Shown: piece after piece, positions 7,694 through 15,996 of the stretch | Layout of the letters: each line of letters starts with the position of its first letter | Numbering within the stretch: the first letter of the stretch is position 1 | Source: Terriglobales bacterium | Lineage (GTDB): Bacteria; Acidobacteriota; Terriglobia; Bryobacterales; Bryobacteraceae | DNA: 64,000 nt | Direction of reading: 5' to 3' | Assembly (NCBI GenBank): GCA_027485675.1 | Contig: JAIXQP010000025.1 | Span: 62,001 to 126,000 of the forward strand | Program-made: the position numbers and the translations under genes | The notes under the pieces: model-generated | What the model saw: the letters and a program-made list of their open reading frames with translations, nothing else | What the model was told of the DNA's origin: nothing | Databases searched by the model: none

Positions 7694-8931
7694 ACCCAAC
7701 GATACTGCCGGTGGTAGCCGGCGATTTCGTCCAGCACCAGGCGTCGGCTGTGCTGACAGGCGCTCCACGCGGCCGGGATCACTTGATGGTTCAGTTTAGC
7801 GTCTCGCGTGCCGAAGCGAATGGCGCCATTCTCCCGCAACAGCAGCTCATACTCTGGCATCGAAAGCCGGTAACGCCGCTGGAGGCTATCGCCGATGTTC
7901 ATCGTCTGCAACGTTTGGCGGCTTTGCGGCGTGATGACGCCGCTGAAGAACTCCGAGCAGCAGCCTGAACCATAGGAAAACAGCCCGACTCGCTGGGGGG
8001 ACGGCAGGTCCGCGCAGTCGATTGTGCTGGCCAGCGCTAGCAGCGTGGAAGCGCCCGCCGTGTTGCCGACCCGCTGTCCGTAGGTCAGCCCGGGGCCGAC
8101 GCGGCGGTTGAAATCGGCGTCAATGTCGGCGGGACTCGCTTTAAACAGCTTGCGCATCAGGTGCCGGTGCGCGCCCTTCACCATGCCGCCGAACGGCGTA
8201 TGGAAGCAGAGATAGCCGAACGAGGTGCGGAAATCCGCGCCTTCCACGCGGCGGGCGTAGTCCTTAAAGGCCTGCTCGCAGCAGTCGAGATACGCCATTA
8301 GCGAGAGGTCCGCGTCGCCCGCTTCCGTGTCCGGACCGGGGCGGCAGGTGTCCATCACTTCGAAGGCGTGGTTGCCGTATGCGCCAGGGTCCATGGCGAA
8401 GACGTGCGGCGTGTCGCTGACCAACACTGCGACGGCGCCTGCGCCCGAACTCGGCTCGGAGTACGCCCACTCCTGGATTTCGGCGGCGTCGGCGAGGGCG
8501 AAGCGCGAAATGTCGGTGGCGATCACCAGGGCTCGCGCCCCGGGCGACGTGCCGGAAAGCACGAAGTTGATCGCCATCTGCAACCCGGCCGTGCCGGAGT
8601 AGCAAGCCTGCTTGATCTCGAACAAACGGCAGTTTTTGGGCAGGCGGAGAAGGTCCTGGATGTAGGTGCTGGCGGACTTGCCGAAGTCAATGCCGGATTC
8701 CGTGCACGTGATCACCATTTCTATGGTGGGTCGTATGGCATCTGTGATCAGCGGCGCGGCGGCGTTCACGGCAAACGAAATCGGATCTTCGTAGGGCAGT
8801 GCGACCGTCTTTTCGTGCATCAGCAGATTCTCAAAACGCGGCTTATCCAGACCGCGGTGATCGCAGAGTTCCCGGACGTCCAAAAAGGCGGCGCCGCCAT
8901 AGACGTTCAACGCCTCAATGCCGGCGCTCAT
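7690..8931 (-). CDS. HMG-CoA-synthase homologue (HMGS) for polyketide beta-branching
   Basis: 413 residues from the ATG at 8931, which overlaps the P450-1 stop (ATGA); an upstream frame of 22 codons is rejected. N-terminus MSAGIEALNVYGGAAFLDV matches PksG-type synthases. Catalytic residues are visible: Glu79 in TCTESGID, Cys110 in EIKQACYSGTAG and His244 in CFHTPFGG. It adds an acetyl unit, carried by the free ACP encoded at 60.9 kb, to the beta-keto group of a chain held on the module-5 ACP, starting formation of a methyl or exomethylene branch. Its partners are scattered: ECH1 next door, ECH2 in PKS1, and the donor ACP and decarboxylating KS about 52 kb away. The family is sure. Confidence 0.93.
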   Translation of the reverse strand: MSAGIEALNVYGGAAFLDVRELCDHRGLDKPRFENLLMHEKTVALPYEDPISFAVNAAAPLITDAIRPTIEMVITCTESGIDFGKSASTYIQDLLRLPKNCRLFEIKQACYSGTAGLQMAINFVLSGTSPGARALVIATDISRFALADAAEIQEWAYSEPSSGAGAVAVLVSDTPHVFAMDPGAYGNHAFEVMDTCRPGPDTEAGDADLSLMAYLDCCEQAFKDYARRVEGADFRTSFGYLCFHTPFGGMVKGAHRHLMRKLFKASPADIDADFNRRVGPGLTYGQRVGNTAGASTLLALASTIDCADLPSPQRVGLFSYGSGCCSEFFSGVITPQSRQTLQTMNIGDSLQRRYRLSMPEYELLLRENGAIRFGTRDAKLNHQVIPAAWSACQHSRRLVLDEIAGYHRQYRWV

Positions 8932-10187
8932 GCGGCGGTACTCACCTGAATCGGAAGGGTTTGGAGGCCGCGGGCGTTCCGGCGGTCCAGGCGCCATTCG
9001 GGCTCGCCGGCCAGGGTGATTTTCGGATAACGGGCGAGCAGGGATTGGAAGGCGATCTGCGCCTCCAGACGCGCGAGCGGCGCCCCGATGCAGATGTGGA
9101 TGCCAGCTCCGAAAGTCAGGTGCGGATTGGGGCTGCGGGCAACGTCGAAGCGGTCCGGATCCGGGAAGCGGGCGGGGTCACGGTTGATGGCGCCGATCAT
9201 TCCGACGACGGCAGAGCCCTTTGGGATGGTGGTTCCGCCCACGTCCAGATCCTCAATGGCGACGCGCAGAATCATGTTGCCACCGGGTTCGTAGCGTAGG
9301 AATTCCTCTACTGCCGGCTTGAGTAGTGCCGGGTCGGCGCGGAGCCGCTCCAATTGTTCGGGATTTCGCAGCAGACACAGTGTGCCATTGCCGATCAAAG
9401 TGACGGTGGTTTCATGGCCGGCAATCAGCATGGAAACCAGGTTCGTCAGTGTCTCTTCTTCGTCCAAAACGCCGCCCGAAAAGGCGCGGATGACACCGCC
9501 GATCATGCCGTCGCCAGGCGTCGTCGCTCGCGCCGCTAAGTGATTGCAAAGAAATGCCTTAAACTCGATCAGCGCGTCGTGCGCCGCCCGCTTTTGTTCC
9601 GGCGTCATCAGGATGTCGCCGATCTTGATCAACGCCGCGCTCCATCGGCTGATTTCGCCGTCCATTTCCGCGGGAATTTCGAACAGGTTACGCAGGACCC
9701 GCAAAGGCATCGGCGTTGCGAACGCGGACATGAGATCCACGGCGCCATTTTCCGGCATCGCAGCCAGCAGTTGATTCGCTTCGGCCTGGATCATCGGCGC
9801 GAGTAACGCCACGGCGCGGGACCGGAACGTTGGGTCGTAGACACCGCGCATCCGGCCGTGGTCCGGCGGATTGGAGTTGATCATTTGCGGCTGAAATTCG
9901 TCGAGCAACCGGTAGCCTACGGGGTCGCGATGCCGGTTCCCTTCATTGCACCAGCCATTGGTCCAGAGCCGCGTGTCGCGGCCCATTTGTAATGCCGTGG
10001 CAATCCGCACGAAATCCTTGTATCCGAGCACGAAATAAATGCCGGAATTTGCATCGAAATGCACCGATCCTTGGTCCTGGATGCGCCGCAACACAGGGTA
10101 AGGATCGATCAGGAACTCACGGTCGCTGAGCAGGGACCACCAGTCGATTTTCGGCGCCGTCTTCACGGCCGCCGCGTTGTCGTTCAT
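8928..10187 (-). CDS. Cytochrome P450 monooxygenase (P450-1)
   Basis: 419 residues, first gene of the leftward operon. Oxygen-activating I-helix motif AGHETT, ExxR in EEFLRYEPG, and the haem loop FGAGIHICIGAPLAR with the Cys ligand. No membrane anchor, so it is a soluble bacterial class I enzyme needing ferredoxin and reductase from elsewhere. It closely resembles the three P450s at 54.5-58.3 kb along its whole length (shared NPYPxLxRIR-like start, GRDTRLWTNxW, NPPDHxRMRGVY), so all four look like products of duplication within this cluster. Its stop overlaps the HMG-synthase start. Likely role: hydroxylation or further oxidation of the polyketide; the site cannot be told from sequence. The gene diverges from the ABC transporter across a 240-base promoter region. 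Confidence 0.92.
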   Translation of the reverse strand: MNDNAAAVKTAPKIDWWSLLSDREFLIDPYPVLRRIQDQGSVHFDANSGIYFVLGYKDFVRIATALQMGRDTRLWTNGWCNEGNRHRDPVGYRLLDEFQPQMINSNPPDHGRMRGVYDPTFRSRAVALLAPMIQAEANQLLAAMPENGAVDLMSAFATPMPLRVLRNLFEIPAEMDGEISRWSAALIKIGDILMTPEQKRAAHDALIEFKAFLCNHLAARATTPGDGMIGGVIRAFSGGVLDEEETLTNLVSMLIAGHETTVTLIGNGTLCLLRNPEQLERLRADPALLKPAVEEFLRYEPGGNMILRVAIEDLDVGGTTIPKGSAVVGMIGAINRDPARFPDPDRFDVARSPNPHLTFGAGIHICIGAPLARLEAQIAFQSLLARYPKITLAGEPEWRLDRRNARGLQTLPIQVSTAA

Positions 10188-10278
10188 GCGCGTTGTTGAT
10201 ATTCTAGCACGGGCTTGCTTGAAAAGAATCGCGATGTTTTCCGGCGCAGAAACACAAAAGCAATGTGCAAATTCGGCA

Positions 10279-10307
10279 TTGACAAATGCACAGCGATGGC
10301 GAATAGT
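10279..10307 (+). promoter_or_regulatory. Candidate promoter for the transporter/AT/PKS operon
   Basis: Within the 240-base AT-rich divergent spacer between P450-1 and the transporter, a perfect TTGACA (10279-10284) is followed after 17 bases by AATAGT (10302-10307), four of six matches to the -10 consensus. Transcription would begin near 10314, leaving a leader of about 110 bases before the first gene. The same spacer must also hold a leftward promoter for the P450-1/HMGS/ECH1 operon, which I could not place with confidence. Confidence 0.55.
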
Positions 10308-10427
10308 GATTAAAGCTCAAAGTAGCCGCCAAATTGCAAGCAATGGTTCGTTTTTAAATGGACAACGTAGGTCCAACGCCGGGTCGTCAAGGGCTTGTTT
10401 GGTTCACTGGCTCCATGAGATTGGATC

Positions 10428-12062
10428 ATGCAAATTCTGGAACTGCTCAAGACCCGTGACCCAAAGTTGTTAAGGGATCTGCTGCTGGTCACGTCTCTTG
10501 CCGCGCTTGCCTGTGCGGCGCTCATCGCGATCATCAATTTCGCGGCCGAACAAGCGGCATTAGCTCGCCCGGTTTCTCCGCGCCTGATCCTGCTGTACGT
10601 CATTGCGTTTGCAACGTATTCGCTTGCCAATCGCGGGTCGCTGCGGATGGCGAATCAGTTTTTGCAGGAGCGGCTGGGTGCGTTGCGCGTGCGGATTGCC
10701 GACAAAATTCGCCGTGCGGACCTGCGGCAATTGGAGCTCGCCGGCGGCGGCGAAATCTACGCGACGATGGCCCAGGATATCAACCAGTTGCCGGAAAACT
10801 TCCCGTTGTTGGTGACGGCTGCGCAGAGTGTGTTTTTGCTGCTGTTTGGACTGCTCTATGTCGCTACGGTTTCGCTGATCTCTTTCGTGGTGTTGACCGG
10901 AGCGATCGCGGCCGGCCTTGCATTCTTTTTCTGGCGGCGCGCGGAGCTCAAAAAGGTGATGCTCACGGTCCACACCACCGAGGCGGAACTGCTGGATTCG
11001 CTAACGCACTTTACCGATGGCTTTCAGGAAATCCGGCTCAATGCGAATCGCAGCGATGCGTTGTTTCGCCGGTTCGACGCAATTACGGCGGAATTGGAAT
11101 CGGTGATTGTAAAGGTGGGGGGGAAGTGGGTGGTAGTCCTGATGTTCAGCAACGCATTCCTTTATGCGCTGCTAGGCGCCGTGATCCTGGTGCTGCCGGG
11201 CTTCTTCCACGGCTACACGGACGTGATTTACAAAGTTGTCGCGGCCGCCATCTTTTGCGTGACGCCGGTGAACGCCGTGATCTTCACCGCGCCGCTGTAT
11301 GACCGGGCGAACGTCGGACTGGAGCATGCGTTCGCGCTGGAGCGGCGCCTCGAACAAGGCGCCGTTGCGAGTTGGACAGGAGATCCGAAAGTGCTCACCG
11401 CGCTCCGCGATTTTCAGACGATTGAGTTCGTCGACGCGAAGTTCAGCTACCGGGATTCGATGGGTCATGTCACCTTTACCACCGGGCCCTGGAGCATGAC
11501 GATTCACCGCGGGGAAATGCTGTTCTTGCTGGGCGGCAACGGCAGCGGTAAGTCCACTGTGATGAAGCTGTTAAGCGGATTGTACACGTTGGACTCCGGC
11601 GCCATTCTGGTGGATGGAGTTCCGGTAACCGACGAGTCGATTCTGGCTTACCGGGAGCTCTTCTCTGGAGTGTTTGCTGACTTCCATTTGTTCCGCGAAT
11701 TATACGGACTGCCGGACGTCTCAGCCGACGCTGTGGAAGCGCAGATTCAGCGTATGGAGCTGAGCGAAAAAGTCAGCTTCGAAAACGGCAGCTTCTCGAC
11801 AATTGATCTCTCCACCGGACAACGGAAACGCCTGGCGCTGATCACGAGCCTGCTCGAGGATCGCGAAATCTACCTGTTCGACGAATGGGCCGCCGACCAG
11901 GACTCCCATTTCCGCGCCATTTTCTACAACGAGATTCTGCCGGAATTGAAGAGCCGCGGAAAGACGATTCTGGCCGTCACGCATGACCAGCAGTATTGGG
12001 ATGTTAGCGACCGCCGGGTCGTGATGGATTTGGGCACCATGGCCGCGCGGGCAGAGGGTTAG
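10428..12062 (+). CDS. SyrD/PvdE-type ABC exporter, half-transporter A
   Basis: 544 residues. An N-terminal membrane domain (about 1-300) with several hydrophobic helices (for example about 18-40, 50-65, 130-160, 240-280) is fused to an ATPase domain. Walker A is GGNGSGKST near residue 367, the signature is LSTGQRKRLAL and Walker B is IYLFDEWAADQD. The DEW after Walker B and the LSTGQ signature are typical of the cyclic-peptide exporter family (SyrD, PvdE). It probably exports the finished polyketide-peptide or gives self-resistance. It is followed after 10 bases by a paralogue of the same architecture, so the two may form a heterodimer. First gene of the 44 kb rightward operon. Confidence 0.92.
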   Translation: MQILELLKTRDPKLLRDLLLVTSLAALACAALIAIINFAAEQAALARPVSPRLILLYVIAFATYSLANRGSLRMANQFLQERLGALRVRIADKIRRADLRQLELAGGGEIYATMAQDINQLPENFPLLVTAAQSVFLLLFGLLYVATVSLISFVVLTGAIAAGLAFFFWRRAELKKVMLTVHTTEAELLDSLTHFTDGFQEIRLNANRSDALFRRFDAITAELESVIVKVGGKWVVVLMFSNAFLYALLGAVILVLPGFFHGYTDVIYKVVAAAIFCVTPVNAVIFTAPLYDRANVGLEHAFALERRLEQGAVASWTGDPKVLTALRDFQTIEFVDAKFSYRDSMGHVTFTTGPWSMTIHRGEMLFLLGGNGSGKSTVMKLLSGLYTLDSGAILVDGVPVTDESILAYRELFSGVFADFHLFRELYGLPDVSADAVEAQIQRMELSEKVSFENGSFSTIDLSTGQRKRLALITSLLEDREIYLFDEWAADQDSHFRAIFYNEILPELKSRGKTILAVTHDQQYWDVSDRRVVMDLGTMAARAEG

Positions 12063-12072
12063 GCGCACGCCA

Positions 12073-13734
12073 ATGCGAATCGTGGACTTTCTAGCGCGCG
12101 CTCCCCGTAAAGATCTGTGGCAAATGGGATTGCTGACGGCGGTTGCAGGCCTCAGCAATGCGCTGCTCGTCGTGGTGATCAACAAAGTGGCGGCGAGCGT
12201 CGCGCGCGGGCAGCAGCCGGGCGAATGGCCCGCGGTGACCTTCGTGTCGGCATTTGGGGTCTATTTCGTTTGCAATCGCAAGGCGATGTTGACGGCGAAT
12301 ACGACGATCGAAGGGCTGCTCAAAGGCCTGCGGACCGACATCGCGGATCAACTGCGCCAATCCTCGCTCACCGCGGTGGACCGGATGGGCCGCGGAACGC
12401 TGATCTCCATCCTGGCCAAAGAAACCAACCACCTCTCTGTCACCTTCCCGATCCTGATTGAAACCGTCCAGCAGGCCCTGCTCTTGCTGGCCTCCACCGT
12501 GTACTTGGGAACGCTGTCTATCCCCGCGCTCTTGATGTTTTTGGCGGCCGTGGCGATTGGCATCGCCGGGCACATCCGCGTGGACCGGAGTTTCCGCGCC
12601 ACGCAGGAGCAGATTGCGGTGACGCAGGCCGCCCTGCTCGACGCGATTCGCGACCTGATTCACGGCAGCAAGGAGCTGCGGTTACACCGCGCAAAGAGCG
12701 ATGCCGTGTACGCCGCCTATCGGAAGCTTTCGCGGTGGGCGGAACGACTGTTTACGCAGTCCGCCGGGCACTGGTCGTCACAGATCGTGGTGGGCTCCTT
12801 CATCATGTACAACATGCTGGCGCTGGTCGTCTTCGTGTACCCGAAGTACTTCGAGACCGGCGGCGCCAGCTTGATGCCCTTTCGGCTAGTTCCGGTGTTG
12901 TTGTTTTGCATCGGCGCGCTCTCGCGAATTGTCGCCCAGTCCCCGATGTTTGTGCGCGCGGAAATGGGCCTGCAGGCGATCTTTACGGTGGAGCAGGAAT
13001 TGGCCGCGGGCCGGGGCGCGACCACCGCGGAGGCTCGCCAGCATGCCGAGCGATTCCAGGATTTTCAGGAGATTGAATACACCGGTATCCGCTACCCGTA
13101 CCGCGACGCCGCGGGCGAGGCAGTTTTCCAGTCCGGACCATGGAATCTGAAGTTGACCCGCGGCGAAATGGTCTTCCTAGTGGGCGGCAACGGGAGCGGC
13201 AAGTCGACGGCGCTACGCCTGCTAACCGGACTTTACGAACCGGAAGAGGGCCAGATTACCGTCGACGGCAAAATCGTCGCGCCCGCCGAAATCGCCGGAC
13301 TTCGCGAGCAGTTCTCCGCCATTTTCGGCGACTTCCATTTGTTCGACCGTCTATACGGCATGGAGGACGCCAAGCCGGACGAGGTGAACGCGCTGATCGC
13401 CGACATGGGCATGGGTAAGAAAGTCCGATACGCCAACGGCCGGTTTACGGATCTGCACCTCTCGACGGGGCAGCGGAAACGGTTGGCGCTGATCACGGCG
13501 CTACTCGAAGACCGGCCCATCTATGTGTTCGACGAATGGTCCGCCGAGCAGGATGTGCATTTCCGCGAGGAGTTTTATACCCGCGTGCTTCCCAGCTTGA
13601 AGGCGAAGGGGAAGACGGTGGTGGCGGCCACGCACGATGAGCGCTTTTGGCATCTGGCGGACCGCGTGGTGAAGATGGACCTCGGCCGCATCGTTTGGGA
13701 GCGCGCCGGGTCCGATCCGCGAGGTGTCGTATGA
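12073..13734 (+). CDS. SyrD/PvdE-type ABC exporter, half-transporter B
   Basis: 553 residues, same layout as the preceding gene: membrane domain at about 1-320, ATPase after it, Walker A GGNGSGKST near residue 371, signature LSTGQRKRLAL, Walker B IYVFDEWSAEQD, H-loop ATHDERFW. The ATPase halves of the two genes are strikingly alike while the membrane halves differ more, as expected of an old tandem duplication that now forms a heterodimer. Its stop overlaps the start of the AT-ER gene (ATGA), so exporter and biosynthetic genes are translationally coupled. Substrate inferred from context only. Confidence 0.92.
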   Translation: MRIVDFLARAPRKDLWQMGLLTAVAGLSNALLVVVINKVAASVARGQQPGEWPAVTFVSAFGVYFVCNRKAMLTANTTIEGLLKGLRTDIADQLRQSSLTAVDRMGRGTLISILAKETNHLSVTFPILIETVQQALLLLASTVYLGTLSIPALLMFLAAVAIGIAGHIRVDRSFRATQEQIAVTQAALLDAIRDLIHGSKELRLHRAKSDAVYAAYRKLSRWAERLFTQSAGHWSSQIVVGSFIMYNMLALVVFVYPKYFETGGASLMPFRLVPVLLFCIGALSRIVAQSPMFVRAEMGLQAIFTVEQELAAGRGATTAEARQHAERFQDFQEIEYTGIRYPYRDAAGEAVFQSGPWNLKLTRGEMVFLVGGNGSGKSTALRLLTGLYEPEEGQITVDGKIVAPAEIAGLREQFSAIFGDFHLFDRLYGMEDAKPDEVNALIADMGMGKKVRYANGRFTDLHLSTGQRKRLALITALLEDRPIYVFDEWSAEQDVHFREEFYTRVLPSLKAKGKTVVAATHDERFWHLADRVVKMDLGRIVWERAGSDPRGVV

Positions 13735-15989
13735 AAGCCGTTTTGTTTCCCGGGCAAGGAGCGCAACGCGTCGGCATGGGCGGCGCGCTGTTTGAGCGTT
13801 TTGCCGACCTGACGCGCACAGCGGATCAGGTGCTGGGCTATTCGATCCGCCAACTCTGCCTCGAAGGGCCGCTCGATCGCCTGACGCTGACGCAGTTCAC
13901 GCAACCGGCGCTTTATGTAGTGAATGCGCTGCGCTACCTGGTGCGCCGGGAAGAGGGCTGCCAGCCCGATTACCTGATGGGCCATAGCGTCTCGGAATAC
14001 GTGGCTCTGTTCGCGGCCGGCGTGTTTGATTTTGAGACCGGGCTGCAACTGGTGGCCAAGCGCGGCGAGTTGATGGGGCAGGCGAAAAACGGCGGCATGG
14101 CGGCCGTACTGGGTTTGGACGCCGAGCAGGTTTCCGCGCTGCTTGCCAAGCATGATCTGCGGCGGGTGTTCGCGGCAAACTTCAACACGCCGCGGCAGAT
14201 CGTAATCTCCGGCGATAAGGCCGAAATCGAAACGGCGGAGCCATTATTCGTAGCCGCCGGCGCCACACACTACAAGGTGCTGACAGTGGGCGGCGCGTTC
14301 CACACGCCGTTCATGCGGGAGGCGCAGGAGCAGTTCCGGGAGTCGATTCGCAAGGCGCAATTCCGGGCCCCGCAGACGCCTGTGATTTCAAACGTCACAG
14401 CGCGTCCGCACCACCCGGAGAGCATCGGTGCACTCCTGACGGAGCAGATCGTCGCGCCGGTGCGTTGGAGCGACAGCATTCGCTACCTGCTGGCGAAAGG
14501 CGTTGCCGTGCAGGATTTCGAAGAGATCGGCCCCGAAGGGGTGTCGGTGGTGAAGGCGATGGTGGTGCGGACGCAATCCGAAGCCGGGCCGCTGGAAGCG
14601 TCAGCATTGGAGGAACCCGTCAAGGCAAAGCCGGCGGCCAAGAAGGGCTTTCATGCCGAAGCGCTGGGCTCGCGAGCGTTCTGCGAGGACTTCGGATTGC
14701 GCTACGCCTATCTCACCGGCGGTATGTATCAAGGCATCGCGTCAGTCGATATGGCGGTCGCGATGGGCAATGCGGGCATGCTGGGATTCTTCGGAACGGG
14801 TGGTGTCCCGCTGGCGGAGATCGAAGCTGCTATCACGACCATGCAACGCCGGCTGCCGAAGGGCGCGGCGTACGGCATCAACTTTATCGCGCATGCCCAT
14901 TATCCGGAGATCGAAGAGCGCGTGACGGATCTGCTGCTGCAGCATGGCGTACGGATGATTGAGGCGTCGGCATTTATGGAAGTGACGCCGGCGCTGGTCC
15001 GCTATCGGGCGCGTGGTCTGCGCCGCGAGGGCGACACGGTGCGCTGCACGAATCGGATCGTCGCCAAGATCTCGCGGCCTGAGGTCGCCGAGCAGTTTTT
15101 GTCGCCGGCGCCGGAACGGCTGCTGACGCGGCTGTTGGCGGCGGGCGCCATCACGCCGGACGAGACCGCTCTCCTGCGCGAAGTCCCGATGGCGGACGCG
15201 CTGTGCGTGGAAGCCGACTCCGGCGGCCATACGGATCGCGGCATGCCCTTCGCGCTGCTACCGGCGATTCAACGCCTACGCGATCAACACTCGGAACGTT
15301 ATCCGAAGTTCGGCCGCATCTACGTCGGAGCGGCGGGCGGCATTGGCACGCCGGAGGCAGCGGCGGCGGTGTTCGTCATGGGCGCGGACTTCATCCTTAC
15401 TGGATCGGTGAATCAGTGCACGGTGGAAGCCGGGACGAGCGATCTGGTGAAGGACCTATTGGAAAGCATGAACGTGAACGATACCGACTATGCTCCCTCC
15501 GGCGAGTTATTCGAACTCGGCGCCACGATTCAAGTGCTGAAGAAGGGCATCCTGTTTCCGGCGCGCGCCAACAAGCTGGCGACGCTGCACAGGCAGCATG
15601 AGTCGCTCGAAAGTATCGATGCGAAGACAAGGCAACAGATAGAGGAGCGGTACTTCACGCGCAGCTTGGATGACGTCTACGCCGAGGTGCGGAAGGCGTA
15701 TCCGGCCGCGGAAATCGAACGGGCGGAGCGTAATCCAAAACATCGCATGGCGTTGATCTTCCGCCGGTATTTCAAGGATTCGACGCGCTGGGCGCTGGCC
15801 GGCGATGCCAATCACAAGGTGGACTTTCAGATCCATTGCGGCCCGGCGCTGGGCGCGTTCAACCAATGGGCGAGTGCCCGCGGCATCGGCGGGTGGCGAA
15901 GCAGGCAGGTGGATCGAATAGCGGAGGCACTCATGACGGAGACCGCGGACTTGTTGGGTAGACGCTTGAGGGTCATGTTCGGGACGTAA
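13731..15989 (+). CDS. Trans-acting malonyl acyltransferase fused to PfaD-like enoyl reductase (AT-ER)
   Basis: 752 residues from the ATG that overlaps the transporter stop; a longer frame starting at 13647 lies inside that gene and is rejected. The AT domain (about 1-290) starts MKAVLFPGQGAQRVGMG, has Ser86 in GHSVSEY, where GHSLGEY is usual, and His191 in GAFHTPF, whose Phe fits malonyl selection. A Lys/Ala/Pro-rich linker (about 285-305) leads to the second domain (about 310-752), an FMN-dependent enoyl reductase of the PfaD/nitronate-dioxygenase type (YLTGGMYQGIAS, GGVPLAEI, GTPEAAAAVFVMGADFILTG, VEAGTSDLVKDL). Neither giant synthase has an AT, so this protein must load malonyl on all their ACPs. 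The ER can act in trans; no ER is encoded in cis, so which module uses it is unknown. Confidence 0.93.
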   Translation: MKAVLFPGQGAQRVGMGGALFERFADLTRTADQVLGYSIRQLCLEGPLDRLTLTQFTQPALYVVNALRYLVRREEGCQPDYLMGHSVSEYVALFAAGVFDFETGLQLVAKRGELMGQAKNGGMAAVLGLDAEQVSALLAKHDLRRVFAANFNTPRQIVISGDKAEIETAEPLFVAAGATHYKVLTVGGAFHTPFMREAQEQFRESIRKAQFRAPQTPVISNVTARPHHPESIGALLTEQIVAPVRWSDSIRYLLAKGVAVQDFEEIGPEGVSVVKAMVVRTQSEAGPLEASALEEPVKAKPAAKKGFHAEALGSRAFCEDFGLRYAYLTGGMYQGIASVDMAVAMGNAGMLGFFGTGGVPLAEIEAAITTMQRRLPKGAAYGINFIAHAHYPEIEERVTDLLLQHGVRMIEASAFMEVTPALVRYRARGLRREGDTVRCTNRIVAKISRPEVAEQFLSPAPERLLTRLLAAGAITPDETALLREVPMADALCVEADSGGHTDRGMPFALLPAIQRLRDQHSERYPKFGRIYVGAAGGIGTPEAAAAVFVMGADFILTGSVNQCTVEAGTSDLVKDLLESMNVNDTDYAPSGELFELGATIQVLKKGILFPARANKLATLHRQHESLESIDAKTRQQIEERYFTRSLDDVYAEVRKAYPAAEIERAERNPKHRMALIFRRYFKDSTRWALAGDANHKVDFQIHCGPALGAFNQWASARGIGGWRSRQVDRIAEALMTETADLLGRRLRVMFGT

Positions 15990-15996
15990 CAGAGCC

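Noticed and set aside
13647-13730. Longer start for the AT-ER protein
   Set aside because: The extra 28 codons lie in the transporter gene; the AT begins MKAVLFPGQG at 13731 with an ATGA overlap.
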